A stretch of 64,000 nucleotides of DNA from an uncultured cyanobacterium (GCA_903823115.1 CAIJRN010000034.1:123849-187848), one strand, 5' to 3'. Numbered from the stretch's first letter, positions 7,151 through 16,987 are shown. Notes: generated by a model from the sequence alone, not told the origin. Numbers and translations are program-made.

Positions 7151-7895
7151 GCAGCAGTGCCAGGGCCTCGGCCCATTCGACGCAGGCTCCATAGCTGTCG
7201 CCGCTGTGGCCGCCCAGGCGCCGGCCCAACCCCAGGGGCACCAGCAGCGCCGGCACCAGACCGGCCAGCACCAGGGTTGGCCAGTGCCAGAACCACGACA
7301 GCCCCAGCAGCAGGGCCAGCAGCACCAGGGTGGGGCGCAGCTCGACCGCCAGCCCAGCCCAGTGGCGGCGATGGAAACCGGCACTGCCCTGGGGCCTCAG
7401 ATAGGGGAATCGGGCCATCGCCACCAGGGGCGCCACTCGCCCCCAGACGGCAGCCCAGACCAGCAGCGCCGGTGCACTGACGCCCAGCATCGCCAGGGCC
7501 CCGGCCCGCAGCAGCAGCAGCAGCGCCAGGGCCTGGGCTCCGCTGGCGCCGACCCGGCTGTCCTCCATCGCCTCCAGCAGTCGATCGCCCGCCGCCAGGC
7601 CATCGGCGGTGTCCATGGCCCCGTCCATGTGCAGTCCCCCGGTCAGCAGCAGAGCGGCCGCCAGCACCAGAGCCACCTGGGCCAGCAGCGGCACCCGTCC
7701 CTGCAGCAGTCCCCAGATCAGGGCCTGGACGGCCCCCAGCACCAGGCCCACCCAGGGCGCAAAGCGGGCGATGCGCTCAAAGCGGGGCTGAATCCCGGGC
7801 CAGGCCGGCAGCACCGAATAAAAGATCCAGGCACCGGCCAGATCCCGCAGCCAGGTGGGGGCACCGGCAGAGACAGGAGCGGGCGGGCGGTTCAT
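7098..7895 (-). CDS. cobS: Adenosylcobinamide-GDP ribazoletransferase (cobalamin synthase)
   Basis: 265 residues from ATG 7895 (MNRPPAPVSAG); the frame is open further upstream but without family sequence. CobS joins adenosylcobinamide-GDP to alpha-ribazole in the last step of cobalamin assembly at the inner membrane. Seen: several hydrophobic segments, the motif GGLHMDGAMDTADGLAAG at 86-103 with the metal-binding acidic residues, and the FPYLRPQGSAGFH and LGGHSGDSYGA segments of the family. Length fits. Picocyanobacteria make pseudocobalamin, so the lower base may be adenine (established knowledge). It starts divergently from tgt. Confidence 0.92.
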   Translation of the reverse strand: MNRPPAPVSAGAPTWLRDLAGAWIFYSVLPAWPGIQPRFERIARFAPWVGLVLGAVQALIWGLLQGRVPLLAQVALVLAAALLLTGGLHMDGAMDTADGLAAGDRLLEAMEDSRVGASGAQALALLLLLRAGALAMLGVSAPALLVWAAVWGRVAPLVAMARFPYLRPQGSAGFHRRHWAGLAVELRPTLVLLALLLGLSWFWHWPTLVLAGLVPALLVPLGLGRRLGGHSGDSYGACVEWAEALALLLSALLLVLVRSAAPAAG

Positions 7896-8127
7896 GGCGA
7901 GGCGTTGCGGTGCAGCGGCGAACGGTGGCAGCGGGTCGATCCGCACCCCATCCCATCCCATTCAGGCGCAGGACGTCCCGCCTGCAGCCATGGGCTGAGC
8001 CGGAGCCGCCATGATCCCGCCTGGCGCCGCCCGGATCACGGGGCGAGCAGCGCCACGTAGCGTCCTCGGACATGGAAGCCCGGTGTCCGCCGGTGCCTCC
8101 CAAACCCTTGCCTCCGGAGGGCCCAGC

Positions 8128-9318
8128 GTGCCGACGAGTCCCTCTCTCCAGCCCCCGGGGGATCTCGCGGCCCCGAGGGCGGCGGACCCCGGCGCCGCCC
8201 CCTTCAGCTTCCAGATCACGGCCCGCTGCCCCCACAGCCGGGCCCGCTGCGGCTGCTTTCACACCCCGCACGGTCCGGTGCACACGCCGCGCTTCATGCC
8301 GGTCGGCACGGCCGCCACGGTGAAGGGGGTGGCGATCCCCCAGTTGCTGGAAACCGGCGCCGAGATGGTGCTGGCCAACACCTATCACCTGCATCTGCAA
8401 CCCGGTGAAGCGGTGGTGGCCGAGGCCGGCGGGCTGCATCGCTTCATGGGCTGGCAGGGCCCCCTGCTCACCGATTCGGGCGGCTTCCAGGTGTTCAGCC
8501 TCGGGGCGATCAACCGCATCGACGATGACGGCGTCGTCTTTCGCTCCCCCCGCGACGGCGCCCGCATCACGCTCACCCCGGAGCGCTCGATGGAGATCCA
8601 GATGGCCCTGGGCGCCGATGTGGCCATGGCCTTTGATCAATGTCCGCCCTACCCGGCCAGCGAGGCCGAGGTGGCGATCGCCAGCCGCCGCACCCACGCC
8701 TGGCTGGAGCGCTGCCTGGCGGTGCACAACCGGCCGGACCAGGCCCTGTTCGGCATCGTCCAGGGGGGCTGCTTCCCCCAGCTGCGCCGCGAATCGGCCC
8801 AGGTGGTGGCCGCAATGGACCTGCCCGGGATTGCGGTGGGCGGGGTGAGCGTGGGCGAACCGGTGGAGGAGATGCATCGCATCGTGCGCGAGCTGGGGCC
8901 GCTGCTGCCGGAGGACAAGCCCCACTACCTGATGGGGGTGGGCAGCCTGCGGGAGCTGGCGATCGCCGTGGCCCAGGGTTTTGATCTCTTTGATTGCGTC
9001 CTGCCGACCCGCCTGGGTCGCCATGGCACGGCCCTGGTGGGGGGAGAGCGCTGGAACCTGCGCAACGCCCGCTTCCGCCACGATCACACCCCCCTGGATG
9101 AGCGCTGCCCCTGCCTGGCCTGCCGGCTGCACAGCCGCGCCTACCTGCACCATCTGATCCGCAGTCAGGAGCTGCTCGGCCGCACCCTGCTGAGCCTGCA
9201 CAACCTCACGACCCTGCTGCGCTTCACCACGGCCATGGGTCAGGCGATCGGCGAGGGTTGTTTTTCAGAGGGTTTCGCTCCCTGGGAGCCCGACTCTCCA
9301 GCCGCTCACACGTGGTAG
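8128..9318 (+). CDS. tgt: tRNA-guanine transglycosylase
   Basis: 396 residues from GTG 8128, chosen because GGAGG lies about seven bases upstream; the longer frame from ATG 8011 adds 39 atypical residues. The enzyme exchanges guanine-34 for preQ1 in tRNAs with GUN anticodons. Visible: [25 protein letters not shown], the base-pocket [17 protein letters not shown], the [12 protein letters not shown] nucleophile-region Asp, and the zinc site C-P-C-L-A-C...H. It is followed by psbK, an order seen in other picocyanobacteria. The sequence appears complete. Confidence 0.95.
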   Translation: MPTSPSLQPPGDLAAPRAADPGAAPFSFQITARCPHSRARCGCFHTPHGPVHTPRFMPVGTAATVKGVAIPQLLETGAEMVLANTYHLHLQPGEAVVAEAGGLHRFMGWQGPLLTDSGGFQVFSLGAINRIDDDGVVFRSPRDGARITLTPERSMEIQMALGADVAMAFDQCPPYPASEAEVAIASRRTHAWLERCLAVHNRPDQALFGIVQGGCFPQLRRESAQVVAAMDLPGIAVGGVSVGEPVEEMHRIVRELGPLLPEDKPHYLMGVGSLRELAIAVAQGFDLFDCVLPTRLGRHGTALVGGERWNLRNARFRHDHTPLDERCPCLACRLHSRAYLHHLIRSQELLGRTLLSLHNLTTLLRFTTAMGQAIGEGCFSEGFAPWEPDSPAAHTW

Positions 9319-9494
9319 TTTCCAGCATCTGCAGAGGATTGGCAGCAGCCGCCACCGGCCAGCTCAGCCACCCCTTCGCAATCCCGGTGCTGCAGTCAAG
9401 GTGTTCGCGCCTTCCCTCTGCCAACCGAGACGTCCGCAACGACAAGAAGGTCTCCCACCTTCCAGGTCTTCCCTCCTTCGCCGCCTCCCACCCG

Positions 9495-9653
9495 ATGGCT
9501 CTCTCCCTGCTGGCCGGTCTCTCCATCCCCGCCCTCGCCCAGCTGCCTGAGGCGTATCAAGCCTTCGGCCCCCTGGTGGACATCCTGCCGATCATTCCCC
9601 TGTTCTTCCTGCTGCTGGCCTTTGTCTGGCAGGCTTCGGTGGGTTTCCGCTGA
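9495..9653 (+). CDS. psbK: Photosystem II reaction-centre protein PsbK
   Basis: 52 residues. The mature part, [20 protein letters not shown] then [16 protein letters not shown], is the unmistakable single-helix PsbK subunit of photosystem II; the first 15 residues ([15 protein letters not shown]) are a short cleaved leader. PsbK sits at the periphery of the core next to PsbZ and CP43. The ATG at 9495 gives the expected length; a longer in-frame ORF begins at 9258 but its extension reads through the tgt end and is not PsbK-like. It confirms an oxygenic phototroph. Confidence 0.95.
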   Translation: MALSLLAGLSIPALAQLPEAYQAFGPLVDILPIIPLFFLLLAFVWQASVGFR

Positions 9654-9978
9654 GCGCTGTTCTGGCTGCAACGTGATGGGCGCCTGCGACAGCGTCGCTG
9701 GGTTCGCTGAAGATCTGCTCGGTTGACGAGGACCGGACCCAGTCCAGTGAGGACTGAGGGCTTAAGAGACTGCTGAAATCCCCTCCGGAGACTGAGGCAG
9801 CATTCTGTCGGGCCTGCGCCAAGGCGAAGAACGCTGGGCGGGGCCTGGTGGCCAAGAAGCGGCAGGAGGAGGGCGCGACCCGTTTTTGGCAGTCACTTAA
9901 GGCAAAGTGAAAAAATTTCGCGTGAACCGAGCGGGATGCTGCAGTTATGGGGTAATGTGATGCAGAATTCTGGTACAT
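9654..9978. other. Intergenic, no gene seen
   Basis: Between psbK and the exported sorting-tail protein. An A+T-rich stretch (about 9900-9970) directly precedes the ATG at 9979 and is the likely promoter region of that gene. No RNA or repeat is recognised. Confidence 0.4.
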
Positions 9979-10653
9979 ATGTCTCAACTCTCTGGCTCAC
10001 TCGCCCTGAAGGGTTTCTTGGCGAGCTTGGCGGTTGGAGCTGCTGCCTCGGCTCCTGTCTTTTTCCAAACCCCTGCTCAGGCTGCCTGCCTTGCCTCCTC
10101 CGGCGCCACTAATTGTTCAACATTCGAAGGGTCTTCAGTTTCGAACGTTGAAAACTTTGGATATACTGACACTGACTTTATAGCCAACGGCGAGATTTCA
10201 GCAATCACCTTCGTCACGGGTGCCTCCTTCACGAGTCCTCTGCCGCTGACCCTGACGAATATTGCTTATTCGTTTGATGCCGGCTCTAACTGGTTAACTA
10301 CGAACCTTGGGACCAGTGTTACGCTCACCTCGGCCAATGTGGCATCGGCTAATCTTCTGAGCGCTTCCGTTCTTGCCCCTGGTGGTGCGGTCGGAGGCAA
10401 TTTCCGTCTGCGTTGGACTATCCCTGCCGGAGTTTTCTCTCCAACGAGCGGTGCCGGCCGATCCATCACTTCGTCCGTCACGTCTACAGATACAGCGACT
10501 TTTACAGATAACACTTTGACTCGTTCCTCTTCGCCTGTTCCGGCGCCACCCACGCCGTCTGCGCCCGGTCCACTGCCTCTCTTGGGTGCTGGTGCCGCCT
10601 TTGGCTTTTCTCGCAAGTTGCGGCAGCGCATCAAGTTTGTTGATCAAGCTTGA
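9979..10653 (+). CDS. Exported protein with PEP-CTERM-like sorting tail
   Basis: 224 residues. Signal peptide at 1-36 (hydrophobic ALKGFLASLAVGAAASAPVFF, cleavage near AQA-A). The mature part is rich in Ser, Thr, Ala and Asn with almost no charge, suggestive of a beta-rich surface protein, with two Cys near its start. The C-terminus has a proline-rich linker (PVPAPPTPSAPG), then PLPLLGAGAAFGFSRKLRQRI: a short hydrophobic segment and a basic tail, the cyanobacterial variant of the PEP-CTERM signal recognised by a cyanoexosortase. An HpsJ-like gene follows. A remnant of the same tail type recurs at 33.3 kb. The exact role is unknown. Confidence 0.75.
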   Translation: MSQLSGSLALKGFLASLAVGAAASAPVFFQTPAQAACLASSGATNCSTFEGSSVSNVENFGYTDTDFIANGEISAITFVTGASFTSPLPLTLTNIAYSFDAGSNWLTTNLGTSVTLTSANVASANLLSASVLAPGGAVGGNFRLRWTIPAGVFSPTSGAGRSITSSVTSTDTATFTDNTLTRSSSPVPAPPTPSAPGPLPLLGAGAAFGFSRKLRQRIKFVDQA

Positions 10654-10778
10654 TCTGTCACCTTGAATTTCTGGCTGGCCGCTTCATCCAGAACTAGGTT
10701 CTTCACAGCTTCACCTTCATCAATCTGATCACCATGATGGGAATGGTCAAGATCTGATGCTGTGGAACCCTTGATGAT

Positions 10779-10807
10779 GCAGAGGAGGACATGTTGCTCT
10801 CCTCTGC
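10779..10807. terminator. 9-bp perfect hairpin between sorting-tail and HpsJ-like genes
   Basis: GCAGAGGAG (10779-10787) pairs exactly with CTCCTCTGC (10799-10807) around an 11-base loop, 30 bp before the HpsJ-like start. There is no T-run, so it may be an attenuator, an RNA-stability element or a weak terminator. It contains an AGGAGG, which the stem would hide. Confidence 0.5.
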
Positions 10808-10836
10808 GCTTCGGAAGTTCCCTGCCCTTTGCACCG

Positions 10837-11628
10837 ATGCAGCCCGATTCCCGCTCCCTGAAGCCCGCCTATTGGGTGGGTTTGGCGCTCTTGGGTATTT
10901 ATGCGGTCACCGTGTTGGCGGCTGCACTGCCGCTGCAGTTGGTGCAACCCAGCTGGATTGAGCGAATCTGCGGCAGTCTGCGGGGTGGCGTCAGTTTCCC
11001 GCTGATTGCGCTGGTGCTGCTCCTTGTCGCCGACCTGGAAACCGTCAGTCCAGTCGAACCCCGCCAGCTCACGCTGATTCGCCGCTGGGCCAGTTTCGTC
11101 GCCCTCGGTTTTGTGCTGATGATTCCCCTGCAGGCCTGGGCCGGCATCCGGGTGGTGCAGCAGAGCAACGCCAACGAGCAGGCCCAGCTCCTCCCTTACA
11201 CCAGAGCTCTCGATGCCATCCGCACGGCCAACTCGCAGGCGGCCCTGATCGGCGCCCTCGCTTCGATCCCCGGTACCCCTTCGAATCTGGGCGGTACCCT
11301 CCAGGCGCCGATCTCGCAGGTTCGCAATCAATTGCTGAGCCAGATCGAGCCCCAGGTCAACGCCAGGCAGGCCCAGCTCAAGGCCCTGCAGGACGAACGC
11401 TGGCAGCAAGGTCTGCTGCGCTGGTTCAAAGATGCACTGGTGGCCCTCTTCAGTGCCATCGGTTTCGCTGCACTCGGCCGCGCCGCTGCCGATCGCCCCA
11501 CGCTCCTGCAGGTCATCCTCAATCCCAGGAAGCCCCAGCGACGCCGCCCCGATCCTGCGCTGGAAGCGCTGATGCCGCCGGAGTCCGATCAAGCATCGGG
11601 GCTGCAACCAGGCACCAGGAGGATGTGA
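10837..11628 (+). CDS. HpsJ-like, exosortase-associated membrane protein
   Basis: 263 residues from ATG 10837 (MQPDSRSLKPAYW); the in-frame ATG at 10762 would start before the hairpin. Three hydrophobic segments precede a long soluble region: about 11-31 (YWVGLALLGIYAVTVLAAAL), 48-66 and 84-105, with a further one near 205-225. Two such proteins occur in this window, each directly after a sequence coding for a PGPLPLxGAGAAFGxSR sorting tail. The family resembles the HpsJ-like proteins that accompany cyanoexosortase systems (established association). A role in handling the sorted protein is inference. Paralogue: 33412-34194. Confidence 0.65.
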   Translation: MQPDSRSLKPAYWVGLALLGIYAVTVLAAALPLQLVQPSWIERICGSLRGGVSFPLIALVLLLVADLETVSPVEPRQLTLIRRWASFVALGFVLMIPLQAWAGIRVVQQSNANEQAQLLPYTRALDAIRTANSQAALIGALASIPGTPSNLGGTLQAPISQVRNQLLSQIEPQVNARQAQLKALQDERWQQGLLRWFKDALVALFSAIGFAALGRAAADRPTLLQVILNPRKPQRRRPDPALEALMPPESDQASGLQPGTRRM

Positions 11629-11790
11629 TTGCCGCGGCCGCATCAAGGGCCGCTCGAAACACGCCCATCCCGCCCAGGCAACTCAGAGGCAAGTCAGTCC
11701 TTGCCATGCGTTTCGCGTCGCCTGACTGGTGATCTCGGAGCTGATTCGAGCTGGCCTCAAGTCCTTGGCCCAGCAGCTAAGGCTGCTTGT

Positions 11791-12519
11791 TCAGCGCCGT
11801 TCCCGCAGCACCGCCCAGGCGAATTCCGGCAGCGCCAGCATGCGCCGCCAGCGGGCCGGCTCCTGAAGCAACCGGTACAGCCATTCGATCTGCAGGGCCC
11901 CCATCCAGGCGGGGGCCCTTTTTTTGGCGCCGGCCCAGACATCGAAACTGCCGCCGACCCCCATCCACAGCCCCTGGCGGGGACCCGGCAACGCCTGAAT
12001 CCAGGTTTCCTGGCGGGGTACCCCCAGGGCCACCAAGACCAGATCCGGCCGCACGGTCAGCAACTGACGCTCCAGCTCAGGCCAGGACTCCGGCGTCTGA
12101 AAGCCGTGGGCGCAGAACACGGGCTTGAGGGCGGGCAGCGCCTGGGCCAGCCGTTGGCGCAGCGCCACCATCACCGGCGGGCTGGCGCCCACCAGGGCCA
12201 CCCGCCAGCCCTGGTCGGCGGCGTGTTCGAGCAGATTCCAGGCCAGCTCGATGCCGGGGCTGCGCCGCACCCGATAGCCCTGGCGGGCCAGGGCCCAGAC
12301 CACGCCGGCGCCATCGGCGATCACCAGCTGGGCGGCGGCGATCGCGGCTCCCAGGGCCGGGTCGGCCCGGGCGGCCATCGTCATCTCGGCATTGAGGGTG
12401 ACGATCTGGCCGCCACCCCGCCGGCGCAGCTCCAGGGCTGCCTGCAGCACATCGGCGCAGACATCGACCGGTATGCCCAGCACCTGGGTGCGCACCGGAT
12501 CGGTCACGATTGCTGCCAT
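11791..12519 (-). CDS. WecG/TagA/CpsF-family glycosyltransferase
   Basis: 242 residues from ATG 12519 (MAAIVTDPVRTQVLGIPVDV); an in-frame upstream ATG at 12573 adds 18 residues. This GT26 family adds an N-acetylmannosamine(-uronic acid) or similar sugar to an undecaprenyl-linked acceptor during polysaccharide synthesis. Seen: VTLNAEMTMAARADP, LVIADGAGVVWALARQGYRVRRSPGIEL, VALVGASPPV, LVLVALGVPRQETWI and WMGVGGSFDVWAGAKKRAP, all family signatures. Length is normal. It is divergent from the GH15 gene, so the acceptor cannot be inferred from neighbours. Confidence 0.9.
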   Translation of the reverse strand: MAAIVTDPVRTQVLGIPVDVCADVLQAALELRRRGGGQIVTLNAEMTMAARADPALGAAIAAAQLVIADGAGVVWALARQGYRVRRSPGIELAWNLLEHAADQGWRVALVGASPPVMVALRQRLAQALPALKPVFCAHGFQTPESWPELERQLLTVRPDLVLVALGVPRQETWIQALPGPRQGLWMGVGGSFDVWAGAKKRAPAWMGALQIEWLYRLLQEPARWRRMLALPEFAWAVLRERR

Positions 12520-12672
12520 GGGAAGGGGGGACTGCGGGAGAGAATCTATGGGTTCGATTCCGTCCGGGCCCAAGGCCTGAGTCGGGCCACGACCTGAATC
12601 AGGCTCGGCCTCTCCTGGGGCTCACCTGCAGCAGGGGCCTGGGGAGCGGAGTCCGTTCCAACCTGGAGCAGG

Positions 12673-15600
12673 ATGATGGCCAGTGGATCCAGCAGCAGCA
12701 CCAGCCACCCCATCGCCCCGCCAGCCATCGATTCAGCACTGAGCGACTCGGCAGCGAGCAACCCCGTGGCCAGCCATGCCGCCGCCGGCGATCCGGGCAC
12801 GGATCCGCCGCTCCAGGATCCAGCCGCCGAGAGCGAGGCCTGGCAACTGCTGCGGCAACTCGATCGCCAGATCGAGGCGGTGGTGCTCAGCCGCCAGCAT
12901 CCGATCACCGGCCTGCTGCCCGCCAGCACCGCCAACACCGTGCACGGCAACTACGGCGATGCCTGGGTGCGCGACTGCGTCTACTCGATTCAGTGCGTCT
13001 GGGGGCTGGCGATCGCCCATCGCCGCCTGCGCGGCCCCTGCCGGCGCTCCTTCGAGCTGGAGCAGCGGGTGCTGCAGCTGATGCGGGGGCTGCTGAACTC
13101 CATGCTGCGCCAGGCCGCCAAGGTGGAGCGCTTCAAGAACAGCCTCGATCGCCTCGACGCCATCCACGCCAAGTTCGACACCGACACGGGCGAGCCGGTT
13201 GTCGCCGACGACGGCTGGGGCCATCTGCAGCTCGACGCCACCGCCCTGTTTCTGCTGCAGCTGGCCCAGCTGACCCGCTCAGGCCTGGTGATCGTGCAGA
13301 CCAGCCACGAGTGCGACTTCATCCAGAACCTGGCCTACTACGTGGCGCGGGCCTACCGGGTGGCCGACTACGGCATCTGGGAGCGGGGCGACAAGGGCAA
13401 CCACGGCCTGCCGGAACGCAATGCCAGCTCGATCGGCCTGGTCAAGGCGGCTCTGGAAGCCCTCGAGGGTCTCGATCTCTACGGCCCCCACGGCGACGGC
13501 AGCTGTTGCCTCACCATCCCCCACGATGCGATCGTGCGCCTGCGGCGGGCGCTGCGCAGCCTGCTGCCGCGCGAATCGGCCAGCAAGGAGGTGGACAGCG
13601 CCTGCCTCTCGGTGATCGGCTACCCGGCCTGGGCCGTCGAGGATCCCCAGCTGGTGGAGCGCACCCGCGAGAAAATCCGCCGCGAACTGGGCGGCAGCTA
13701 CGGCTATAAGCGCTTCCGCCGCGACGGCCACCAGACCGTGGTCGAGGACATCACCCGCCTGCACTACGAGCGCGAGGAACTGGCCCAGTTCGAGCACCTC
13801 GAATGCGAGTGGCCCCTGTTCCTGGCCTACGAACTGATCACCGCCTGCTGTGAGGAGCGCTGGCAGGAGGCCCGGAGCTGGCGGCAGCGGCTGGCGCAGC
13901 TGAGCGTCGAGGTGGACGGCAACGCCCTGCTGCCCGAGCTCTACTTCGTGCCGGCAGAACAGATCGCCGCCGAACGGCGCCAGCCCGGCAGCCAGCCCCG
14001 GCTCGCCAATGACAACGTGCCCTTGCTCTGGACCCAGAGCCTCACCTGGCTGGCCGATCTGCTGCTGGCTGGTCTGATCACGCCGGAGGATCTGGATCCC
14101 TGCCAGCGGCGCCACAACGCGCCCCTGGGGGCCGTCCAGGTGCTGGTCGCCCTGGCTCCGGCCGATGCCGGCATCGCCACCCAGCTGCAACAGGCCGGCC
14201 TGCCGATCAGCGAACGCCATGGCAGTCCGCGGGTGGCCAGCTCACGGGAACTGAGCCAGCGCATGGCCACGGTGGGCTCCAACAGCCGCCTGGGACTGAG
14301 CGGCCATCCGCGGGTGCGGATGGAAACGATGGCCACCGCCCGCCTCTACCGCCATGACGAGGAACTGATCGCCTACCTGCCGGCGGTGCTCGAAGACGAC
14401 ACCTACTACCTGGCCGACGATCCCCAGCAGCTCGTCGATGCGGTGGCCGGTGAACTGCGTCTGCTGCGGCGCAATTGGCGGGGGCCCGGCTCGCCGCTGC
14501 TGCTGATTCCGATTGCCTCGGCCCCCTTCCAGCAGGATCCGCAGGCCTTCCTGGAGCTGGGCCGACAACTGCAGAGCGGCGAACTGGAGGGCGTGCCGAT
14601 CCAGCTGGCACCGCTGGGTGAGCTGGTCAGCCAGGCCAGCGTCGTGGAGCTGCCCAGGCGGGCCGTGGCCGCCTGCCAGCTCTGGCCCATCGCCCAGTCG
14701 CTGCTGCCCGCCAGCACCAGCCAGCACCAGCTCACGGCCCGCGAAGAGCAGGAACTCGAAGAGACCACGGTGGCTGATCTGACCGAGCGGCTCTGGCACA
14801 GCTCCTCCCTGCCGGAGCAGGCCGAGGTGCTCGAACTGCTGGGCCGCCGCCTTGGCCCCACCGCCCGGCTGCAAGGCCCCGGCGAGGCCCCGGGGGTGAC
14901 CCTGAAGCTGCTGCTGGAGGAGGTCTACCGCCGTGGCCTGGCGGAAGCCGACTGGAGCGTGGTGCGCCGCGCCGCCGGCGCCATCGGGCTGGTGCATCCC
15001 CAGCTGGAGGATGCCCTGATCGACCTGCTGGTGCGCCAGAAGCAGGTGGTGGTGGGTCGCAACTACACCAATGACTCCCTGATCAGCGAGCCCAAGGGCA
15101 GCCGCACCATCGCCGCCATGATCCGCCGCTTCGGCGGCGAGGACGGCCGCGAGTGGATGCTGCAGCAGGAGCTGCTGCTGGCGCTCGATGGGCTGGTGCG
15201 TCTGGAACCGGATCTACTCAGTGGCAGCCTCACCCTGCAGTTGGGCCAGTTGCTGCTGCTGCTCACCGGCGAACTGGCCGCCGAGGCCGATCTCAGCCCC
15301 AGTGACGCCTTTGAGTCCCTCTGCAGCCAGCCGCCCCACACGATTCGCCGCCGCCTGCGGGCGGTGCTCGCCGACGTCGAACATGCCCGGGCCGCCCTGC
15401 AGCGCAAGGAGCAATTGCACGTGCGTGGCCGCGTGCGCTGGGAGGCGCCCGACCCGCTCGAAGACCTGCCCAAGGGGGGGTGTTGGCTGCAGCACCGCCT
15501 GCGGCTGGGGGCCTTGCAGCGGGTGCCGCGCAATTTCCACGCCGGCATCTGGGATCTGCTGCACCACTGCCGCGGCATCGTCATCGGCGACAAGCTGGAG

Positions 15601-15993
15601 CGGCGCAATCGCCTGGCCAGTGGTCCTTTGCTGAGCGAGAAGACTCCGGGGGAGCGCAACTTCGCCTCCCTGGTTGAGCAGTTGCTGGGCAAGATCGAAG
15701 CCGCCGAATACCGCCAGCTCTGCACCGAAACCCTGCTCACCCTGATCGCCTTCGTGGCCGCCAATCCCCAGGTGCAGTTCGACGACGACCTGGCTCTCGA
15801 CGTGGTGATCGGCCATGCCGTGCGCGTGGGCTGGCAGCTCGGCCACCCGGAGGTGAATGCGGCCGAGTACGGCCTGCACAAGGGCGATGCCTGGGATCGT
15901 TTCTACCGCTCGTCGCCGGCCCAGTGCCGCCGCTGGCAGCTGCAGGCCCTGCAGCAGCTCACCGAAAGCGCCGCCGCCGCCCGGCCCGCCTGA
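12673..15993 (+). CDS. Large GH15-like (glucoamylase / phosphorylase-kinase-type) protein
   Basis: 1106 residues, start at the first of two ATGs after GGAGCAGG. After a low-complexity N-terminus (1-55) comes a GH15 (alpha/alpha)6 barrel: NTVHGNYGDAWVRDCVYSIQ near 95-115, GDKGNHGLPERNASSIGLVK, and GGSYGYKRFRRDGHQTVVED. Such long GH15 proteins resemble the alpha/beta subunits of phosphorylase kinase more than short glucoamylases, so catalysis on alpha-glucans is not certain. The C-terminal half (about 600-1100) is helical without a domain I can name. Similar proteins occur widely in cyanobacteria. It ends one base before the convergent oxidoreductase. Confidence 0.85.
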   Translation: MMASGSSSSTSHPIAPPAIDSALSDSAASNPVASHAAAGDPGTDPPLQDPAAESEAWQLLRQLDRQIEAVVLSRQHPITGLLPASTANTVHGNYGDAWVRDCVYSIQCVWGLAIAHRRLRGPCRRSFELEQRVLQLMRGLLNSMLRQAAKVERFKNSLDRLDAIHAKFDTDTGEPVVADDGWGHLQLDATALFLLQLAQLTRSGLVIVQTSHECDFIQNLAYYVARAYRVADYGIWERGDKGNHGLPERNASSIGLVKAALEALEGLDLYGPHGDGSCCLTIPHDAIVRLRRALRSLLPRESASKEVDSACLSVIGYPAWAVEDPQLVERTREKIRRELGGSYGYKRFRRDGHQTVVEDITRLHYEREELAQFEHLECEWPLFLAYELITACCEERWQEARSWRQRLAQLSVEVDGNALLPELYFVPAEQIAAERRQPGSQPRLANDNVPLLWTQSLTWLADLLLAGLITPEDLDPCQRRHNAPLGAVQVLVALAPADAGIATQLQQAGLPISERHGSPRVASSRELSQRMATVGSNSRLGLSGHPRVRMETMATARLYRHDEELIAYLPAVLEDDTYYLADDPQQLVDAVAGELRLLRRNWRGPGSPLLLIPIASAPFQQDPQAFLELGRQLQSGELEGVPIQLAPLGELVSQASVVELPRRAVAACQLWPIAQSLLPASTSQHQLTAREEQELEETTVADLTERLWHSSSLPEQAEVLELLGRRLGPTARLQGPGEAPGVTLKLLLEEVYRRGLAEADWSVVRRAAGAIGLVHPQLEDALIDLLVRQKQVVVGRNYTNDSLISEPKGSRTIAAMIRRFGGEDGREWMLQQELLLALDGLVRLEPDLLSGSLTLQLGQLLLLLTGELAAEADLSPSDAFESLCSQPPHTIRRRLRAVLADVEHARAALQRKEQLHVRGRVRWEAPDPLEDLPKGGCWLQHRLRLGALQRVPRNFHAGIWDLLHHCRGIVIGDKLERRNRLASGPLLSEKTPGERNFASLVEQLLGKIEAAEYRQLCTETLLTLIAFVAANPQVQFDDDLALDVVIGHAVRVGWQLGHPEVNAAEYGLHKGDAWDRFYRSSPAQCRRWQLQALQQLTESAAAARPA

Positions 15994-15994
15994 G

Positions 15995-16987
15995 TCAGAT
16001 CGGCACGTCGAGGGCCATGCAGAGGTTGGGTTGCTCGACGCACTGCTCGATCAGGTCGGCGAGCTGCAGGGCCCGGGAGGCCTGCAGGCCATCGACGGCG
16101 GGGGTTTCGACGCCGCGCACGCACTGCAGAAAGTGCTCGAGCTCGGCATAGAGGGGCTCGATCGAGGTGGTGCTGACCTCCTCGATGAAGCCGTCGTTGC
16201 GGTACACCAGTTCGCCGTGATCGGCACTCACCGAACCGGTGGAGCGCCGATGGATGCGCAGATTGTGCTTGAGGAAATCGGTTTCCATCAGGCTGTTGCG
16301 GCAATGGGTGTAGAGCCGCCGCACCTTGCGATGGGCCATTTTGCTGGCCGTGAGGCTCGCCACCACGCCATTGGCGAAGCCGAGAGTGGCATTGACGTAA
16401 TCGATCGGCCCGTCGGAGCTTCGACCACCGGCGGCCGCCAGGCGCACCACCGGTGAGGAGGCCAGCTCCAGCACCAGGTCGATGTCGTGAATCATCAGAT
16501 CGAGCACCACCGACACGTCGTTGGCCCGATCCGGATTGGGACTGTGGCGGCGGGCTTCCAGTACGACGATCTCCTCGCCGACCACCACCTTGAGCAATTC
16601 GCGGAAGGCCGGGTTGAAGCGCTCGATATGGCCGACCTGCAGCAGCTTGCCGGCCTGCTCGGCGGCCTGGATCAGCTCGGCGGCCTCCTCCTGGTTGGCG
16701 GCGATCGGCTTCTCGATCAACACATGCACGCCGGCCTCCAGGCAGGCCATGCCGACCCGATGGTGCAGCAGGGTGGGTACGGCGATGCAGACCGCCTCCA
16801 CCTCGCCGAGCATGGCGGTGAAGTCCGGGAACCAGGTGCAGTTGAACTGTTCGACGGCCAGGCGGCCGCGGGTTTCGTCGGGATCAGCGACTCCGACCAG
16901 CTCGGCATCCCGCAGCAGGCTCAGCACGCGGGCGTGATGCCAGCCCATGTTGCCGATGCCGATGACCCCCACACGCACAGGGTTCAT
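15995..16987 (-). CDS. Gfo/Idh/MocA-family oxidoreductase
   Basis: 330 residues from ATG 16987 (MNPVRVGVIGIGNMGWHHAR); the frame remains open upstream into the next gene but without family sequence. The N-terminal Rossmann domain has G-I-G-N-M-G at about 10-15; the substrate domain has VHVLIEKPIA (EKP motif), GHIERFNPAF and DLMIHDIDLVLEL with the H-D-x-D motif. These features match sugar dehydrogenases such as UDP-N-acetylglucosamine 3-dehydrogenase, but the substrate cannot be read from sequence. It lies 25 bases downstream of the CNNM gene on the same strand, suggesting co-transcription. Confidence 0.88.
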   Translation of the reverse strand: MNPVRVGVIGIGNMGWHHARVLSLLRDAELVGVADPDETRGRLAVEQFNCTWFPDFTAMLGEVEAVCIAVPTLLHHRVGMACLEAGVHVLIEKPIAANQEEAAELIQAAEQAGKLLQVGHIERFNPAFRELLKVVVGEEIVVLEARRHSPNPDRANDVSVVLDLMIHDIDLVLELASSPVVRLAAAGGRSSDGPIDYVNATLGFANGVVASLTASKMAHRKVRRLYTHCRNSLMETDFLKHNLRIHRRSTGSVSADHGELVYRNDGFIEEVSTTSIEPLYAELEHFLQCVRGVETPAVDGLQASRALQLADLIEQCVEQPNLCMALDVPI

